Below are positions 8,997 through 17,455 of a stretch of 64,000 nucleotides of DNA, piece by piece. The number at the start of each line of letters is the position of its first letter. Positions within the stretch are counted from its first letter, which is position 1. The stretch covers positions 1 through 64,000 of the forward strand of contig JASDSW010000031.1 in NCBI GenBank assembly GCA_041441555.1, in the 5' to 3' direction. The notes beneath the pieces were generated by a model. That model searched no databases. It saw only the letters and a list, made by a program, of their open reading frames with translations, and was not told the origin of the DNA. This DNA comes from Pseudaeromonas sp041441555 (GTDB taxonomy: Bacteria; Pseudomonadota; Gammaproteobacteria; Enterobacterales; Aeromonadaceae). A program made the position numbers and the translations under genes.

Positions 8997-9872
8997 ATGA
9001 AACTGTTTGTCCGTGATTTGACGGTGATTGATGTCTCCTATTTATGTGCTGCCCGCGGCATGGTGGGTGAGAGCTGGCTGGTCGACATTGAACTGACCGG
9101 CGAGCTCAATGCCATGAGCATGCTGCTGGATTTTGCCCGGGTGAAGAAGGAGATCAAGGCCATCATCGATGCCGAGGTGGATCACCGGTTATTGGTGCCG
9201 AGCGGATTGGCGGCCAGCCATGTCAGCCAAGCCGCTGACGATTCGCTCTGGGTCGATTTTCTCAGTGCCAGCCATCGGATCCATCTGCGCGCCCCTGAAC
9301 AGGCTTTCTGTCTGCTCCCTGATGTGGAGGTGACACCCGCCTCTGTGACCGCCTATCTGCATGCTCTCATTCGCCAGCGACTGCCGTTGAACATCGACGG
9401 GCTGGTGATCCGCCTGCGCCCCGAAGCGATTCCGACGGCGTTCTATCACTACAGCCATGGTTTGAAGAAGCATGATGGCAACTGCCAGCGGATCGCCCAC
9501 GGTCACCGCTCCATGCTGGAGCTATGGGTGGATGGTGCGCGGGATCTTGCACTGGAGCAGACATGGGCGCGGCGCTGGAATGATATTTATCTGGGATCAA
9601 GCGACGATGTCGCTCCGCTGGCCCAACTCCAGCTCAGCCCGCTGGCGGCCTCCTGTTGTGAGCCGGATTTCATCGGTTTTCACTACCAGGCGCCGCAGGG
9701 GATTTTTGAATTGGCGTTGTCACGTTCGGCGGTTGAGTTGGTGGACAGTGACACCACGGTCGAGCTGCTGGCCCAGTACATAGCGCGTCAGCTCAAGCCT
9801 CAGTTGGCGGGGAGGGCGCTGCAGGTGGTGGCCTATGAGGGGGTAGGCAAGGGGGCCATCGCAGAGGCATAA
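8997..9872 (+). CDS. Tandem 6-carboxytetrahydropterin synthase (QueD/PTPS)-like protein
   Basis: 291-residue protein about twice the length of QueD (about 120), built from two pterin-synthase-like T-fold domains. Domain 1 (about 1-140) keeps the family pattern LLDFARVKKEIK and VDHRLL (catalytic Asp-His pair) but has MVGESW where the zinc motif HGHSY should be. Domain 2 (about 145-290) has the zinc and catalytic residues (HYSHG, a Cys in GNCQR, then HGHR) and a Glu near the end (AYEGVGKG), but no DH motif. QueD makes a precursor of queuosine and 7-deazaguanine. Whether this protein does the same or a related pterin reaction cannot be read from the sequence. It is monocistronic and shares a bidirectional terminator with the convergent chemoreceptor gene. 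Confidence 0.8.
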   Translation: MKLFVRDLTVIDVSYLCAARGMVGESWLVDIELTGELNAMSMLLDFARVKKEIKAIIDAEVDHRLLVPSGLAASHVSQAADDSLWVDFLSASHRIHLRAPEQAFCLLPDVEVTPASVTAYLHALIRQRLPLNIDGLVIRLRPEAIPTAFYHYSHGLKKHDGNCQRIAHGHRSMLELWVDGARDLALEQTWARRWNDIYLGSSDDVAPLAQLQLSPLAASCCEPDFIGFHYQAPQGIFELALSRSAVELVDSDTTVELLAQYIARQLKPQLAGRALQVVAYEGVGKGAIAEA

Positions 9873-9928
9873 ACCAGCGGTGGTATATAGATCGCCATAT
9901 CGCAGCAACATTATTCAGCGACAAAAAG

Positions 9929-9951
9929 AAGGGGAGCCCGAGGCTCCCCTT
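9929..9951. terminator. Bidirectional terminator between QueD-like gene and chemoreceptor gene
   Basis: 10 bp stem AAGGGGAGCC / GGCTCCCCTT with a 3-base loop. T-rich sequence follows on both strands (TTCTACT on plus, CTTTTTG shortly after on minus). It serves two convergent genes. Confidence 0.85.
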
Positions 9952-9973
9952 TCTACTATTGCTTGCCGATGGC

Positions 9974-11980
9974 CTACAGCCGGAAGCGTTGCACCAGGGT
10001 CTGCTGCTGCACTGCCAATTCGTCCAGCACCAGACTGGTGTTGGCCACTTCCTGGATCCCTTCATAGTTGGAGTCGGAGATCTCGGAGATCCGGTTGATG
10101 TTGGAGGAGATTTCGGCACTGGTCGCCTGTTGCTCTTCGGCGGCCGAGGCGATCTGACTCGACATGTCGCTGATCATGGTGATGATGGCTTGGATCTCTT
10201 CCATGGCGCCGTTAGCGTTGGAGCTTTGCTGCACGCTGGACTCCATCTCGCCGCTGCACTCGTCCATCACACGGACGGCTCGCTGCACCGCCTGTTGCAA
10301 CCCTTCGATCATCGAACGGATTTCGGAGGTGGAGTCGGCGGTCCGACGCGCCAGGGTCCGGACTTCATCGGCGACCACCGCAAAGCCGCGGCCATGTTCG
10401 CCGGCGCGGGCGGCTTCGATGGCGGCGTTCAGCGCCAACAGGTTGGTCTGCTCGGCAATCCCGCGGATCACATCCAGGATATTGCCGATATTGCTGCTCA
10501 TGCTGCTGACATCACCGATCACCTTGCCGGTTTCCGACAGCTTGTTCGCCAACTGATGAGTGGTGGAAATATTGGTGGCCATGATGCTGCGGCCGGCCTC
10601 GGAGGCCTTTTCCACCGCCATGACCTGCTCCAGGGTGTGGTGTGCCGCCTGGGCGACTTCACGCACCGAGGCCTCCATCTCGGTCATGGCGGCGGCGACA
10701 CTGGCGGTCTCCTGGCGCTGCAGATTCAGCTCGCTGCTGGAGCGCTCGGCGGTTTTGCGGTTGTCGTGAGCGGCTTGATTGAGCTGGTTGGCGGCTTCGG
10801 AGAGTTTCATCAGCACGTCACCCATCTGTTCAACCAGGGTGTTGACCTGTAGCCCCAGGCTGCCGAACTCGTTTTTGCTCTGATACTTGACGCGGCGGGT
10901 CATGTCGCCCTGAGTGGCAGAGCTCAACACGTCGATCAACTGACGCAGCGGTGTACGGATGCCGCGAGCCAGTTGCATGGCGACGCCGAAGGCGAAGGCG
11001 ACGGCGAGCAGGACGGTACCGAGCAGTTGCATGCGTCCGGTCGCCAGGGTGTGATTGGCATTCTCGATGCTCTTGTTCATCACATCCTGCGCCACCTGTT
11101 GCAGTCGGCTCAGTTCCGCTTGAACTGCCATGACTTGCAGGCTGGCATCCTTGGCTTGCTTCTCCAGTGCCACTTGGGTTTCGACCAGTTTCAGGTAGCG
11201 CGCCAGCAGCCCCTTCTCCTGGGTGGTGTTGAGGATGAAGCTCTTGAGATAGAGGCCGATATCGTTCTCGAGGCTGGGGATCTCCAGCTTGAGGTCATCG
11301 ACGGCCTTGTTGTAATCGGCGATTTGCTTGCGGTTGCGCTCCAGGGCGGCACTGACCAGTGCCGGGCTGGACTGATTCAGTGCATCGAAGGTGGTGACTT
11401 CAATCGGTGCTTGCTTGGCCTGCATGGAGCGGAAAACGCCCTGCACATAGCTGTCATCAATCTTGGCGAGCATGTCGCTCAGCTCTTGCTTGAACAGCGG
11501 CATGATGGCCTGGAATTCACTCTTGGCCTTGTTGGTTTGACGCAGCAGGGTCAGCAATTCGGCTCTTTGTTGAGCCAAGTTGGCGGTGTCGGCCAAATAG
11601 CCCTTGGAGGCCTTATCCAGCGTCGGCACATAACTTTCCAGCAGTGGCAACTTTTCCGCTTCATGCTTGAAGTTATCCAGCGAGGCGGTGAACAGCGCCC
11701 GTGAGCTGGTTAGCTCCTTGGTCAGCTCGGTCAACTGGGCTGGGTCCTTCTCCGACAGCACATTGGTTAACCGTTTATTGGTCGAGAGCAGGCTGACTTC
11801 CAGCTTGTTGGCCAGCAAGACGATGGGGGAGGCCTCTTCGGTCACGGAAACCAGGGCTGAGTTGAGCTGATTCTGGTTGGAATAGTTGAGCATGGAGCCT
11901 GCAACCAACACCCCGATGAGAACGGCAAAGCTGAGGTAAACACGATGTAAAATGGATAGATCATCAATTTTAATTTTCAT
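9974..11980 (-). CDS. Methyl-accepting chemotaxis protein
   Basis: Transmembrane chemoreceptor of 668 residues that passes ligand signals to CheA/CheW at the inner membrane. The ATG at 11980 puts the first membrane helix (VYLSFAVLIGVLVAGSML) at about residues 13-30, as usual; an open extension upstream is unlikely. A long periplasmic helical sensor region follows (to about 320), then a second membrane helix (LLGTVLLAVAFAFGVAM), a HAMP domain (RGIRTPLRQLIDVL), and the cytoplasmic signalling domain with the conserved hairpin tip ending in ALNAAIEAARAGEHGRGFAV. There is no C-terminal NWETF-type CheR tether. The ligand is unknown. It has its own promoter and terminator. Confidence 0.93.
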   Translation of the reverse strand: MKIKIDDLSILHRVYLSFAVLIGVLVAGSMLNYSNQNQLNSALVSVTEEASPIVLLANKLEVSLLSTNKRLTNVLSEKDPAQLTELTKELTSSRALFTASLDNFKHEAEKLPLLESYVPTLDKASKGYLADTANLAQQRAELLTLLRQTNKAKSEFQAIMPLFKQELSDMLAKIDDSYVQGVFRSMQAKQAPIEVTTFDALNQSSPALVSAALERNRKQIADYNKAVDDLKLEIPSLENDIGLYLKSFILNTTQEKGLLARYLKLVETQVALEKQAKDASLQVMAVQAELSRLQQVAQDVMNKSIENANHTLATGRMQLLGTVLLAVAFAFGVAMQLARGIRTPLRQLIDVLSSATQGDMTRRVKYQSKNEFGSLGLQVNTLVEQMGDVLMKLSEAANQLNQAAHDNRKTAERSSSELNLQRQETASVAAAMTEMEASVREVAQAAHHTLEQVMAVEKASEAGRSIMATNISTTHQLANKLSETGKVIGDVSSMSSNIGNILDVIRGIAEQTNLLALNAAIEAARAGEHGRGFAVVADEVRTLARRTADSTSEIRSMIEGLQQAVQRAVRVMDECSGEMESSVQQSSNANGAMEEIQAIITMISDMSSQIASAAEEQQATSAEISSNINRISEISDSNYEGIQEVANTSLVLDELAVQQQTLVQRFRL

Positions 11981-12036
11981 TATGGTAACACTCGCCGAGT
12001 TGACTGCTGTTTGTGAGACGTCTATATGCGTCCGAA

Positions 12037-12064
12037 CTTGTATATCTTCTTTAAAAGCTGTCAA
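12037..12064 (-). promoter_or_regulatory. Candidate sigma-70 promoter of the chemoreceptor gene
   Basis: TTGACA (12064-12059) and TACAAG (12042-12037) on the minus strand with a 16-base spacer, about 60 bases upstream of the chosen ATG. The -35 is a perfect match. No sigma-28 flagellar promoter was recognised. Confidence 0.5.
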
Positions 12065-12205
12065 ATGTTTAACTCTTTTTCGTGCTGGCGCAGGCAAAGC
12101 CGGAGCTGAGTCACACTCGCCGGACTGGTCAGGCAATCAAGTGTGCTTCATTCGATTCCCTCCTTTCGCCGTTTCGTAACACTCACTTTTTTTGAGGAAC
12201 CTTCC

Positions 12206-12556
12206 ATGTCAGAAGAGACCATTTTTAGCAAAATAATCCGTCAAGAGATACCCGCTAAGTTGTTGTATCAAGACGAGCTGGTGAGTGCGTTTCGCGATAT
12301 TGGCCCCAAGGCTCCGACTCATATCCTGATTGTACCGAACAAGGTGATTCCGACTGTGAATCAGGTCACTGCCGAGGATGAATTGGCTCTGGGTCGCTTG
12401 TTCACCGTTGCCAGAAAGTTGGCGGAAGAGGAAGGAATTGCCGCCGATGGTTATCGGTTGATCGTCAACTGCAACCGCCACGCGGGGCAAGAGGTGTTCC
12501 ATCTGCACATGCACCTGTTGGGCGGCCAACCCTTGGGTCCTCTGTTGGCGGAATAG
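12206..12556 (+). CDS. hinT: HIT family purine nucleoside phosphoramidase HinT
   Basis: 116-residue histidine-triad protein that hydrolyses adenosine 5'-phosphoramidates; cytoplasmic dimer. The HIT signature HLHMHLLGG near the C-terminus carries the catalytic histidine. Upstream are IFSKIIRQEIPA and the typical AFRDIGPKAPTHILIVP. The ATG at 12206 has GAGGAA at ideal distance; the frame is open further upstream but that extension has no family match. It is the first gene of the hinT-COG3014-ycfL-lpoB-thiK cluster, which extends the conserved hinT-ycfL-lpoB-thiK neighbourhood of E. coli. Confidence 0.95.
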   Translation: MSEETIFSKIIRQEIPAKLLYQDELVSAFRDIGPKAPTHILIVPNKVIPTVNQVTAEDELALGRLFTVARKLAEEEGIAADGYRLIVNCNRHAGQEVFHLHMHLLGGQPLGPLLAE

Positions 12557-12563
12557 GTTGCCT

Positions 12564-14006
12564 ATGCGATTGGCTCTTTTGCGGCGATCGCAGCTTCTGG
12601 TGATGGGGCTGTGTGGTGCTCTGGTGGGCTGCGCCAGTGTCGGCGCTCTGTTTATCAGCTACAGCGAGGCCATGCAGCCGATGCGTTTGCAATTGCAACT
12701 GGGGCAGTGGTCCGAGGCGCAGGCCGCCATTCCCGACTCGAGTGTCGGGGATAACAACTATGTGCTGGATCGTCTGCAGCAGGGGCGTATCGCCTTCTTG
12801 CGACGCGATTGGTCCGGCAGCCAGCGCAGCTGGATGGCGGCGGCGACCGAGTTGAATTGGCAGGATCAGCAGGCCGAGTATCGCATCAGCCATGGCCTGC
12901 AACAGGCCGGCTCCTTGCTGAGCAACGATCAGACGATGGCCTATCAGACGCCTGACTACGAGCAGACGCTGCTGCATCACTATCTGGCGTTGAGTTACCT
13001 GTTTATGGATCAGACCTCGGATGCCCTGGTCGAAATCCGGCAGGCCAATCAGGCGCAGGAGCGCGCCTTGGCGCGGCGTGATGAACAATTGCAGGCGTCG
13101 GCCGAGGAGATTGAGCAGGCTGGGCTCGGCGAGTCGTTGGCTCTGGCGCAGCAGGGGTTGCCGCCGCAGCCTGCCGGCGCGGAGAGCCTCAAGGGCAAGG
13201 TGCAAAGCGGCTATACCTTCTATCTTTCGGCGCTCTTGTATGAGGCAACCGGGGAGCTCAACGATGCCTATGTCGACTATCGTCGCGCCCTGGAGGTCGC
13301 CCCCACCAACCGGATGCTGCAACGCGATCTGTTGCGACTGACACAACGCATGGGGTTGAAGCAAGAGTATCAACAGTACCGGCAACGGTTTGGTGCTGTG
13401 GATGAGCAGGCGAAAACCGATGGCGCGGCTGAACGCGGGAGTGTTGTCGTGCTCTATGAGCATGAATTGATGGAGCCGCTGCGCGAGTTTTATCTGCCGC
13501 TGCCGATTGCCACCTCGGATGGTGATTTTCGTGCCTTTACCGTCGCCTTACCCTGGTTTGGTGCCACCGAATACCCGGTGGCTGCGACGCCGCTGAGCCT
13601 GGATGGGGTGGCCGGACAAACCGAGCCCCTGGTGTCGTTGCAGGCGCTGGCCAACCAATCCTTGCATGAGCGTCTGCCGGGTATCCTGATGCGACAACTG
13701 TTGCGTCTGGTCAGTAAGGAGGCGCTGCGGCACCAGGCCGCCAAACAGGGTGGTGATCTGGGCAACATCCTGGTCAGCATTTACAATGCCGTCTCGGAAC
13801 ATGCCGACACCCGTTCCTGGTCGACGCTGCCCTATGGGGTCAGCATCTGGCGTGATTCGGTGCCGGTTGGGCAACACCAGATGTTGGTGGGCAGTGGCAG
13901 CGCCGCTCAGCAGATCACGGTTCCGGTGGCCAAGGGCAAGGTGACTCTGATCTGGGTCAGCCAGCTCGGTGGTCATGGGGTCCACATGGTAAAGATGATA
14001 TCCTGA
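12564..14006 (+). CDS. COG3014-type TPR lipoprotein
   Basis: 480-residue predicted lipoprotein with signal LLVMGLCGALVGCASV; the lipobox ends LVGC, so Cys at about residue 24 would be acylated. Helical repeats that look TPR-like follow (QQGRIAFLRRDWSGSQRSW, YLFMDQTSDALVEIRQA, LLYEATGELNDAYVDYRRAL). The C-terminal third is beta-rich. As I recall, such COG3014 proteins sit beside ycfL and lpoB in Vibrio and Aeromonas relatives. It starts 7 bases after the hinT stop. The place next to the PBP1b activator LpoB suggests a peptidoglycan-related scaffold role, but this is inferred only from neighbourhood. It probably sits in the outer membrane. Confidence 0.75.
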   Translation: MRLALLRRSQLLVMGLCGALVGCASVGALFISYSEAMQPMRLQLQLGQWSEAQAAIPDSSVGDNNYVLDRLQQGRIAFLRRDWSGSQRSWMAAATELNWQDQQAEYRISHGLQQAGSLLSNDQTMAYQTPDYEQTLLHHYLALSYLFMDQTSDALVEIRQANQAQERALARRDEQLQASAEEIEQAGLGESLALAQQGLPPQPAGAESLKGKVQSGYTFYLSALLYEATGELNDAYVDYRRALEVAPTNRMLQRDLLRLTQRMGLKQEYQQYRQRFGAVDEQAKTDGAAERGSVVVLYEHELMEPLREFYLPLPIATSDGDFRAFTVALPWFGATEYPVAATPLSLDGVAGQTEPLVSLQALANQSLHERLPGILMRQLLRLVSKEALRHQAAKQGGDLGNILVSIYNAVSEHADTRSWSTLPYGVSIWRDSVPVGQHQMLVGSGSAAQQITVPVAKGKVTLIWVSQLGGHGVHMVKMIS

Positions 14007-14030
14007 GCTCCCTGAGATTCGGAGGTTCAC

Positions 14031-14432
14031 ATGGTGAAGTGGTTTGTACTCGGACTGGTGCTCTGTGGTGGCTTGACGGCCTGTGCCAGAACCGATGGCA
14101 TCGCCCTCGACGGGCAGGAGGGGGCGCCGGCGCAACTGCAGGTGGAGAACAGCGGCATGGCCCGTCGGCTGACGCTGACAGAGGCTCAGCAGCAACGGCA
14201 GGATGGTCGTCTGCAGGTGGCCATCCGACTCAAGAGCGAGATCGCGTACGACCAGGAGTTGCAGTATCGCATCGACTGGTTTGATGCCAGTGGCATGCCG
14301 GTGGAGCCGGATAGCACCAGTTGGCAACCCCTGAAGTTGCACGGCGGTGAGCAAAAAGTAATGCAGTTTTCTGCCCTGTTGCCGCAAGCGGCAGCATTCC
14401 ATTTTTCTGTGCGTGATGTGGTGAAGGATTGA
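14031..14432 (+). CDS. ycfL: YcfL family lipoprotein
   Basis: 133-residue predicted lipoprotein: hydrophobic signal FVLGLVLCGGLTAC with the lipobox Cys at about residue 19. The C-terminal domain (about 55-130) is beta-rich, with the family-like segment YDQELQYRIDWFDASGMPV and WQPLKLHGGEQ. The function is unknown in E. coli as well. GGAGG lies just before the ATG. It ends two bases before lpoB, so the two are co-translated; in E. coli ycfL also directly precedes lpoB. Confidence 0.85.
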   Translation: MVKWFVLGLVLCGGLTACARTDGIALDGQEGAPAQLQVENSGMARRLTLTEAQQQRQDGRLQVAIRLKSEIAYDQELQYRIDWFDASGMPVEPDSTSWQPLKLHGGEQKVMQFSALLPQAAAFHFSVRDVVKD

Positions 14433-14434
14433 GC

Positions 14435-15034
14435 ATGAAGATGAAACGAGAACTCTGTCTGTGCCTGGGGGCGGTCGCACTGCTGGCCTCCGGCTGTTCT
14501 ACCGAAGTTTCCTACGGCGATGCCAAAGAGACGGAAACCGTGACGGTCGATTACGGCTCCACCGATCTGCACACCCTGTCGGGGAAGATGGTGCAATCGC
14601 TGATCGATAGCCCGGCGACCACCGAGATCAGCGCCGCGGGACGCCCTGTGCTGTTTGTCGACAGCATCCGCAACAAGAGTTCAGAACACATCGACACCGA
14701 GGCATTGACCGATACCATGCGTACGCAGCTGCTGCGCTCCGGCAAGTTCCGCTTCGTCGATATGAGCAAGGTCGCGGCGGTCAAGGAGCAGCTGGAATAC
14801 CAGCAGGCCAGTGGTCTGGTCGATCCGGCCTCCATGGTGCGGCTGGGTAAGCAGACCGGCGCCCAATACATGCTGTACGGAAATTTGGCCAGCATCGTCA
14901 AGAGTAATGGCAAGGTGAAGGATGTCTTTTATCAGCTGACCATGAATTTGATGGATCTGCGTAGCGGTGAACTGGTCTGGGCTGATCAGCAAGAGATCCG
15001 CAAACAGAGCAAGAAGAAAACGCTGGGGTGGTGA
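14435..15034 (+). CDS. lpoB: Penicillin-binding protein 1B activator LpoB
   Basis: 199-residue outer-membrane lipoprotein that reaches through the periplasm to stimulate the peptidoglycan synthase PBP1b (MrcB). Lipobox LLASGC with the acylated Cys near residue 18, a short linker (shorter than the Pro-rich linker of E. coli LpoB), then the globular domain with RPVLFVDSIRNKSSEHIDT, LLRSGKFRFVD and QYMLYGNLASI. The ATG at 14435 has AAGGA upstream. The stop overlaps the thiK start (TGATG). The gene order matches E. coli ycfL-lpoB-thiK. Confidence 0.93.
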   Translation: MKMKRELCLCLGAVALLASGCSTEVSYGDAKETETVTVDYGSTDLHTLSGKMVQSLIDSPATTEISAAGRPVLFVDSIRNKSSEHIDTEALTDTMRTQLLRSGKFRFVDMSKVAAVKEQLEYQQASGLVDPASMVRLGKQTGAQYMLYGNLASIVKSNGKVKDVFYQLTMNLMDLRSGELVWADQQEIRKQSKKKTLGW

Positions 15035-15852
15035 TGCACCTGCCCGAGAGTTTTCGCGGCGGTGAACTCACCTTGTTGCAAGGCGGGCTCACCAACCGCA
15101 GTTACCGTCTAAGTTTGCCGCGCGGCGACTTTTTTCTGCGCATCAGTACCCCCTTTGCCGCCCGTTTGGGCATCCAACGGCGACGGGAGCTGGTGCTGCA
15201 TCAGCTCGCCGCCGACCATGGGTTGGCGCCCCGCCTGCATTTCATCGATCCTGAACAGGGGTTGCTGATCAGCGATTGGATTGCGGCTGATGAGCAGGGG
15301 GGGCTGGATTGGCACAGTACGCCCGCCATCGCGCAACTTGCACAATTGATGCGGCAGATCCATCAGCTGCCGGTGCCGGCACCGACCCAGCCCCTGGTGC
15401 TGGAGGCGCACCTGCGTTTTTACATGGCGCGCATCTGCAATCGGGATCCGCGCATCACCCAACTCTTTCATCTGATCCTCGCTCGTCTGCAGCGCTTGCC
15501 GCCGATTACTGCAGTGTTTTGTCACAACGACATCAGTCCGGCCAACCTGCTGGGCAACCCACTGCAACTGGTGGATTGGGAGTATGCCGGTCTCGGCGAT
15601 CCAGCGTTTGAACTCGCCTGTGCCATTCGCGCCTTTGATTTTGATGAGCCGCAAGCTCGGCAGTTGTTGGCGGCCTACCAGGCGCTGGGCTGTGAGTGTC
15701 CTTGGGAGCGCGTCGAGTCGATGTTATCGGTGGCGGATTTTGTTGCCGTGCTCTGGGCGAACGTCTTCTGGGAGAGCAGCAATGAAGCCCAATACCGGAC
15801 CATGTTTGAACAACGGCTGATCGAGTTGTGTCGGCGCGAGGGGCTGCAATGA
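15034..15852 (+). CDS. thiK: Thiamine kinase-like phosphotransferase
   Basis: 272-residue member of the choline/aminoglycoside kinase fold. Motifs: Gly-rich QGGLTNRSYRL near the N-terminus, catalytic loop CHNDISPANLL, and metal-binding LVDWEYAGLGDPAFELA. E. coli ThiK (YcfN) phosphorylates thiamine to thiamine phosphate for salvage. The assignment rests on these motifs and on the position directly after lpoB. The start ATG overlaps the lpoB stop; GTG codons at 15028 and 15031 are alternatives. The end overlaps the next gene by 4 bases. Confidence 0.85.
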   Translation: MHLPESFRGGELTLLQGGLTNRSYRLSLPRGDFFLRISTPFAARLGIQRRRELVLHQLAADHGLAPRLHFIDPEQGLLISDWIAADEQGGLDWHSTPAIAQLAQLMRQIHQLPVPAPTQPLVLEAHLRFYMARICNRDPRITQLFHLILARLQRLPPITAVFCHNDISPANLLGNPLQLVDWEYAGLGDPAFELACAIRAFDFDEPQARQLLAAYQALGCECPWERVESMLSVADFVAVLWANVFWESSNEAQYRTMFEQRLIELCRREGLQ

Positions 15853-16691
15853 AACGTGTCGTGCGCCTGAGTATTCTTCTGTTGTTGTCGCTGAGCTTGA
15901 GTGGTTGCGCGGTGCGCCTGCTCTACAACTGGCTGGATTGGGCTATCGAGTGGAAGCTGGATGACTATTTCTCGCTGACCCGGCAGCAGTCCAAGGCGCT
16001 GGATGCCCAGGTTGGACCGCTGCTGCAGTGGCATCGGCGCGAGGCCTTGCCCCGCTATGTCCGGGCACTGCGCAGCCTGAGTTTCGATCTGCGCCATCCG
16101 CTGAGTGAGGCGCAGGTGGCTCAGTACATGGATACCTTTGAACAGCTGATGCAGCAGTTGGCCGATGGTCTCAAGCAGCCGGCCAACCGGTTTGCTGCGA
16201 CCCTGACCGATGCGCAGATCCAGCATTTCATGGCCGAGCGCTGGGAGAAACAGCGCGATCAGCGCGAAGAGTTTGCCGAGCAAAATGGCATCAAGGTCTA
16301 TAAGAGTTTTCAGCGCAAACTGGAGAAGAATCTCGATACCTGGCTGGGAAGTGTAGAGCCGGCGCAGCGCTCCTTGATCGCTCAGTCCTCGCAATGGCAG
16401 CGGCAGTACTATGGCAGTTGGCTGGAGTATCAGGAGGTCTGGTTGCAGGCTCTGGAGCGAACCTTGGCTGCCCGGGGGACACCGGCGTTTGAATCGGGTC
16501 TGGTTGCCGTGGTCCTCAAGGGCAATGAGTTGGGTGATGGCCGCTTCAAGCAGTATGTGGCCGACTCCAGGGCTCGTTCCATCCGCTGGTTTGCCGCCCT
16601 GTCGGCATCGTTAAACGACGAGCAGCGGCAATACCTGCGCGAAAAACTCAGCGAGCTGGCGGCCGATCTGGAGGCCTTGAGCCAGCCTTGA
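15849..16691 (+). CDS. DUF6279-like lipoprotein
   Basis: 280-residue predicted lipoprotein. Signal LLLLSLSLSGC has its lipobox Cys at about residue 19. The mature protein is highly helical and charged, with the family-like start LYNWLDWAIEWKLDDYFSL and LLQWHRREALPRYVRAL. Function unknown. It overlaps thiK by ATGA and so is translationally coupled. In E. coli the gene between thiK and ycfP is nagZ (beta-N-acetylglucosaminidase of peptidoglycan recycling); here this lipoprotein takes that place. It is the fourth lipoprotein-like product in this short cluster. Confidence 0.75.
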   Translation: MKRVVRLSILLLLSLSLSGCAVRLLYNWLDWAIEWKLDDYFSLTRQQSKALDAQVGPLLQWHRREALPRYVRALRSLSFDLRHPLSEAQVAQYMDTFEQLMQQLADGLKQPANRFAATLTDAQIQHFMAERWEKQRDQREEFAEQNGIKVYKSFQRKLEKNLDTWLGSVEPAQRSLIAQSSQWQRQYYGSWLEYQEVWLQALERTLAARGTPAFESGLVAVVLKGNELGDGRFKQYVADSRARSIRWFAALSASLNDEQRQYLREKLSELAADLEALSQP

Positions 16692-16846
16692 GCGATCGTG
16701 GCGGATGACAGGTTGCACGCTTCGTTACATTCTCGTCACAGATGGCGGAGAGAATTTGATCCGCCACAAGCTTCAATCGGTTGCGTTTGGTGGCTCGATT
16801 TATTCCTGTTATGGTCAAGACAGGCGGCCTGTGATGAGGGAACACG

Positions 16847-17386
16847 ATGATTATCTATCTGCACGGTTTTGATGCGACAAGCCCGGGGAATCACGAGAAG
16901 ATCCTGCAACTGCAGTTTATCGACAATGATGTCCGTTTTGTTCACTACAGCACGGTGCATCCACGCCACGACATGAGTCACCTGCTCAAAGAGGTGCATA
17001 AACAGCTGGCGATGAGCGATGATCCGCACCCGCTGATCTGCGGTGTGGGCTTGGGCGGCTACTGGAGTGAACGGATCGGGTTTCTCTGCGGCATCAAGCA
17101 GGTGATCTTCAACCCGAATCTGCATCCGGAGCAGACCATGATCGGCCGCATCGAACGGCCGGAAGAGTACGCCGATATCTCGACGAAATGTGTAACTGAA
17201 TTTCGTAAAAAAAATGCATCAAATTGTATTTGTATCCTTTCTGTTAACGATGAAGTGATGGATAATGGCCAAACTGAGCGAGAGTTGAAGGATTATTACA
17301 ACATCGTCTGGGATGCGCGGGAGGGACACAAGTTCAAGAACATCTCCGCACACCTGCAGATGATCAAGGCCTTCAAGCTTGCCTGA
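16847..17386 (+). CDS. ycfP: YcfP family alpha/beta-hydrolase-fold protein
   Basis: 179 residues, the family length. The N-terminus MIIYLHGFDATSPGNHEK and the segment RPEEYADI match E. coli YcfP closely. At the nucleophile elbow, where esterases have GxSxG, this protein has GVGLGGYW, without serine, as I recall E. coli YcfP also does. The family may therefore not be a classical serine hydrolase. Function unknown. GGGA precedes the ATG. It has a separate 155-base upstream region, with a weak promoter candidate (TTGGTG 16787-16792, TATGGT 16810-16815), and is followed by ndh as in E. coli. Confidence 0.92.
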   Translation: MIIYLHGFDATSPGNHEKILQLQFIDNDVRFVHYSTVHPRHDMSHLLKEVHKQLAMSDDPHPLICGVGLGGYWSERIGFLCGIKQVIFNPNLHPEQTMIGRIERPEEYADISTKCVTEFRKKNASNCICILSVNDEVMDNGQTERELKDYYNIVWDAREGHKFKNISAHLQMIKAFKLA

Positions 17387-17455
17387 CCGATTTCAAGCAG
17401 CGCTGTTTTGGCGATGGTAGCCAGGCTTTGCGCACCTTATGAATGGGAAGAGCAG

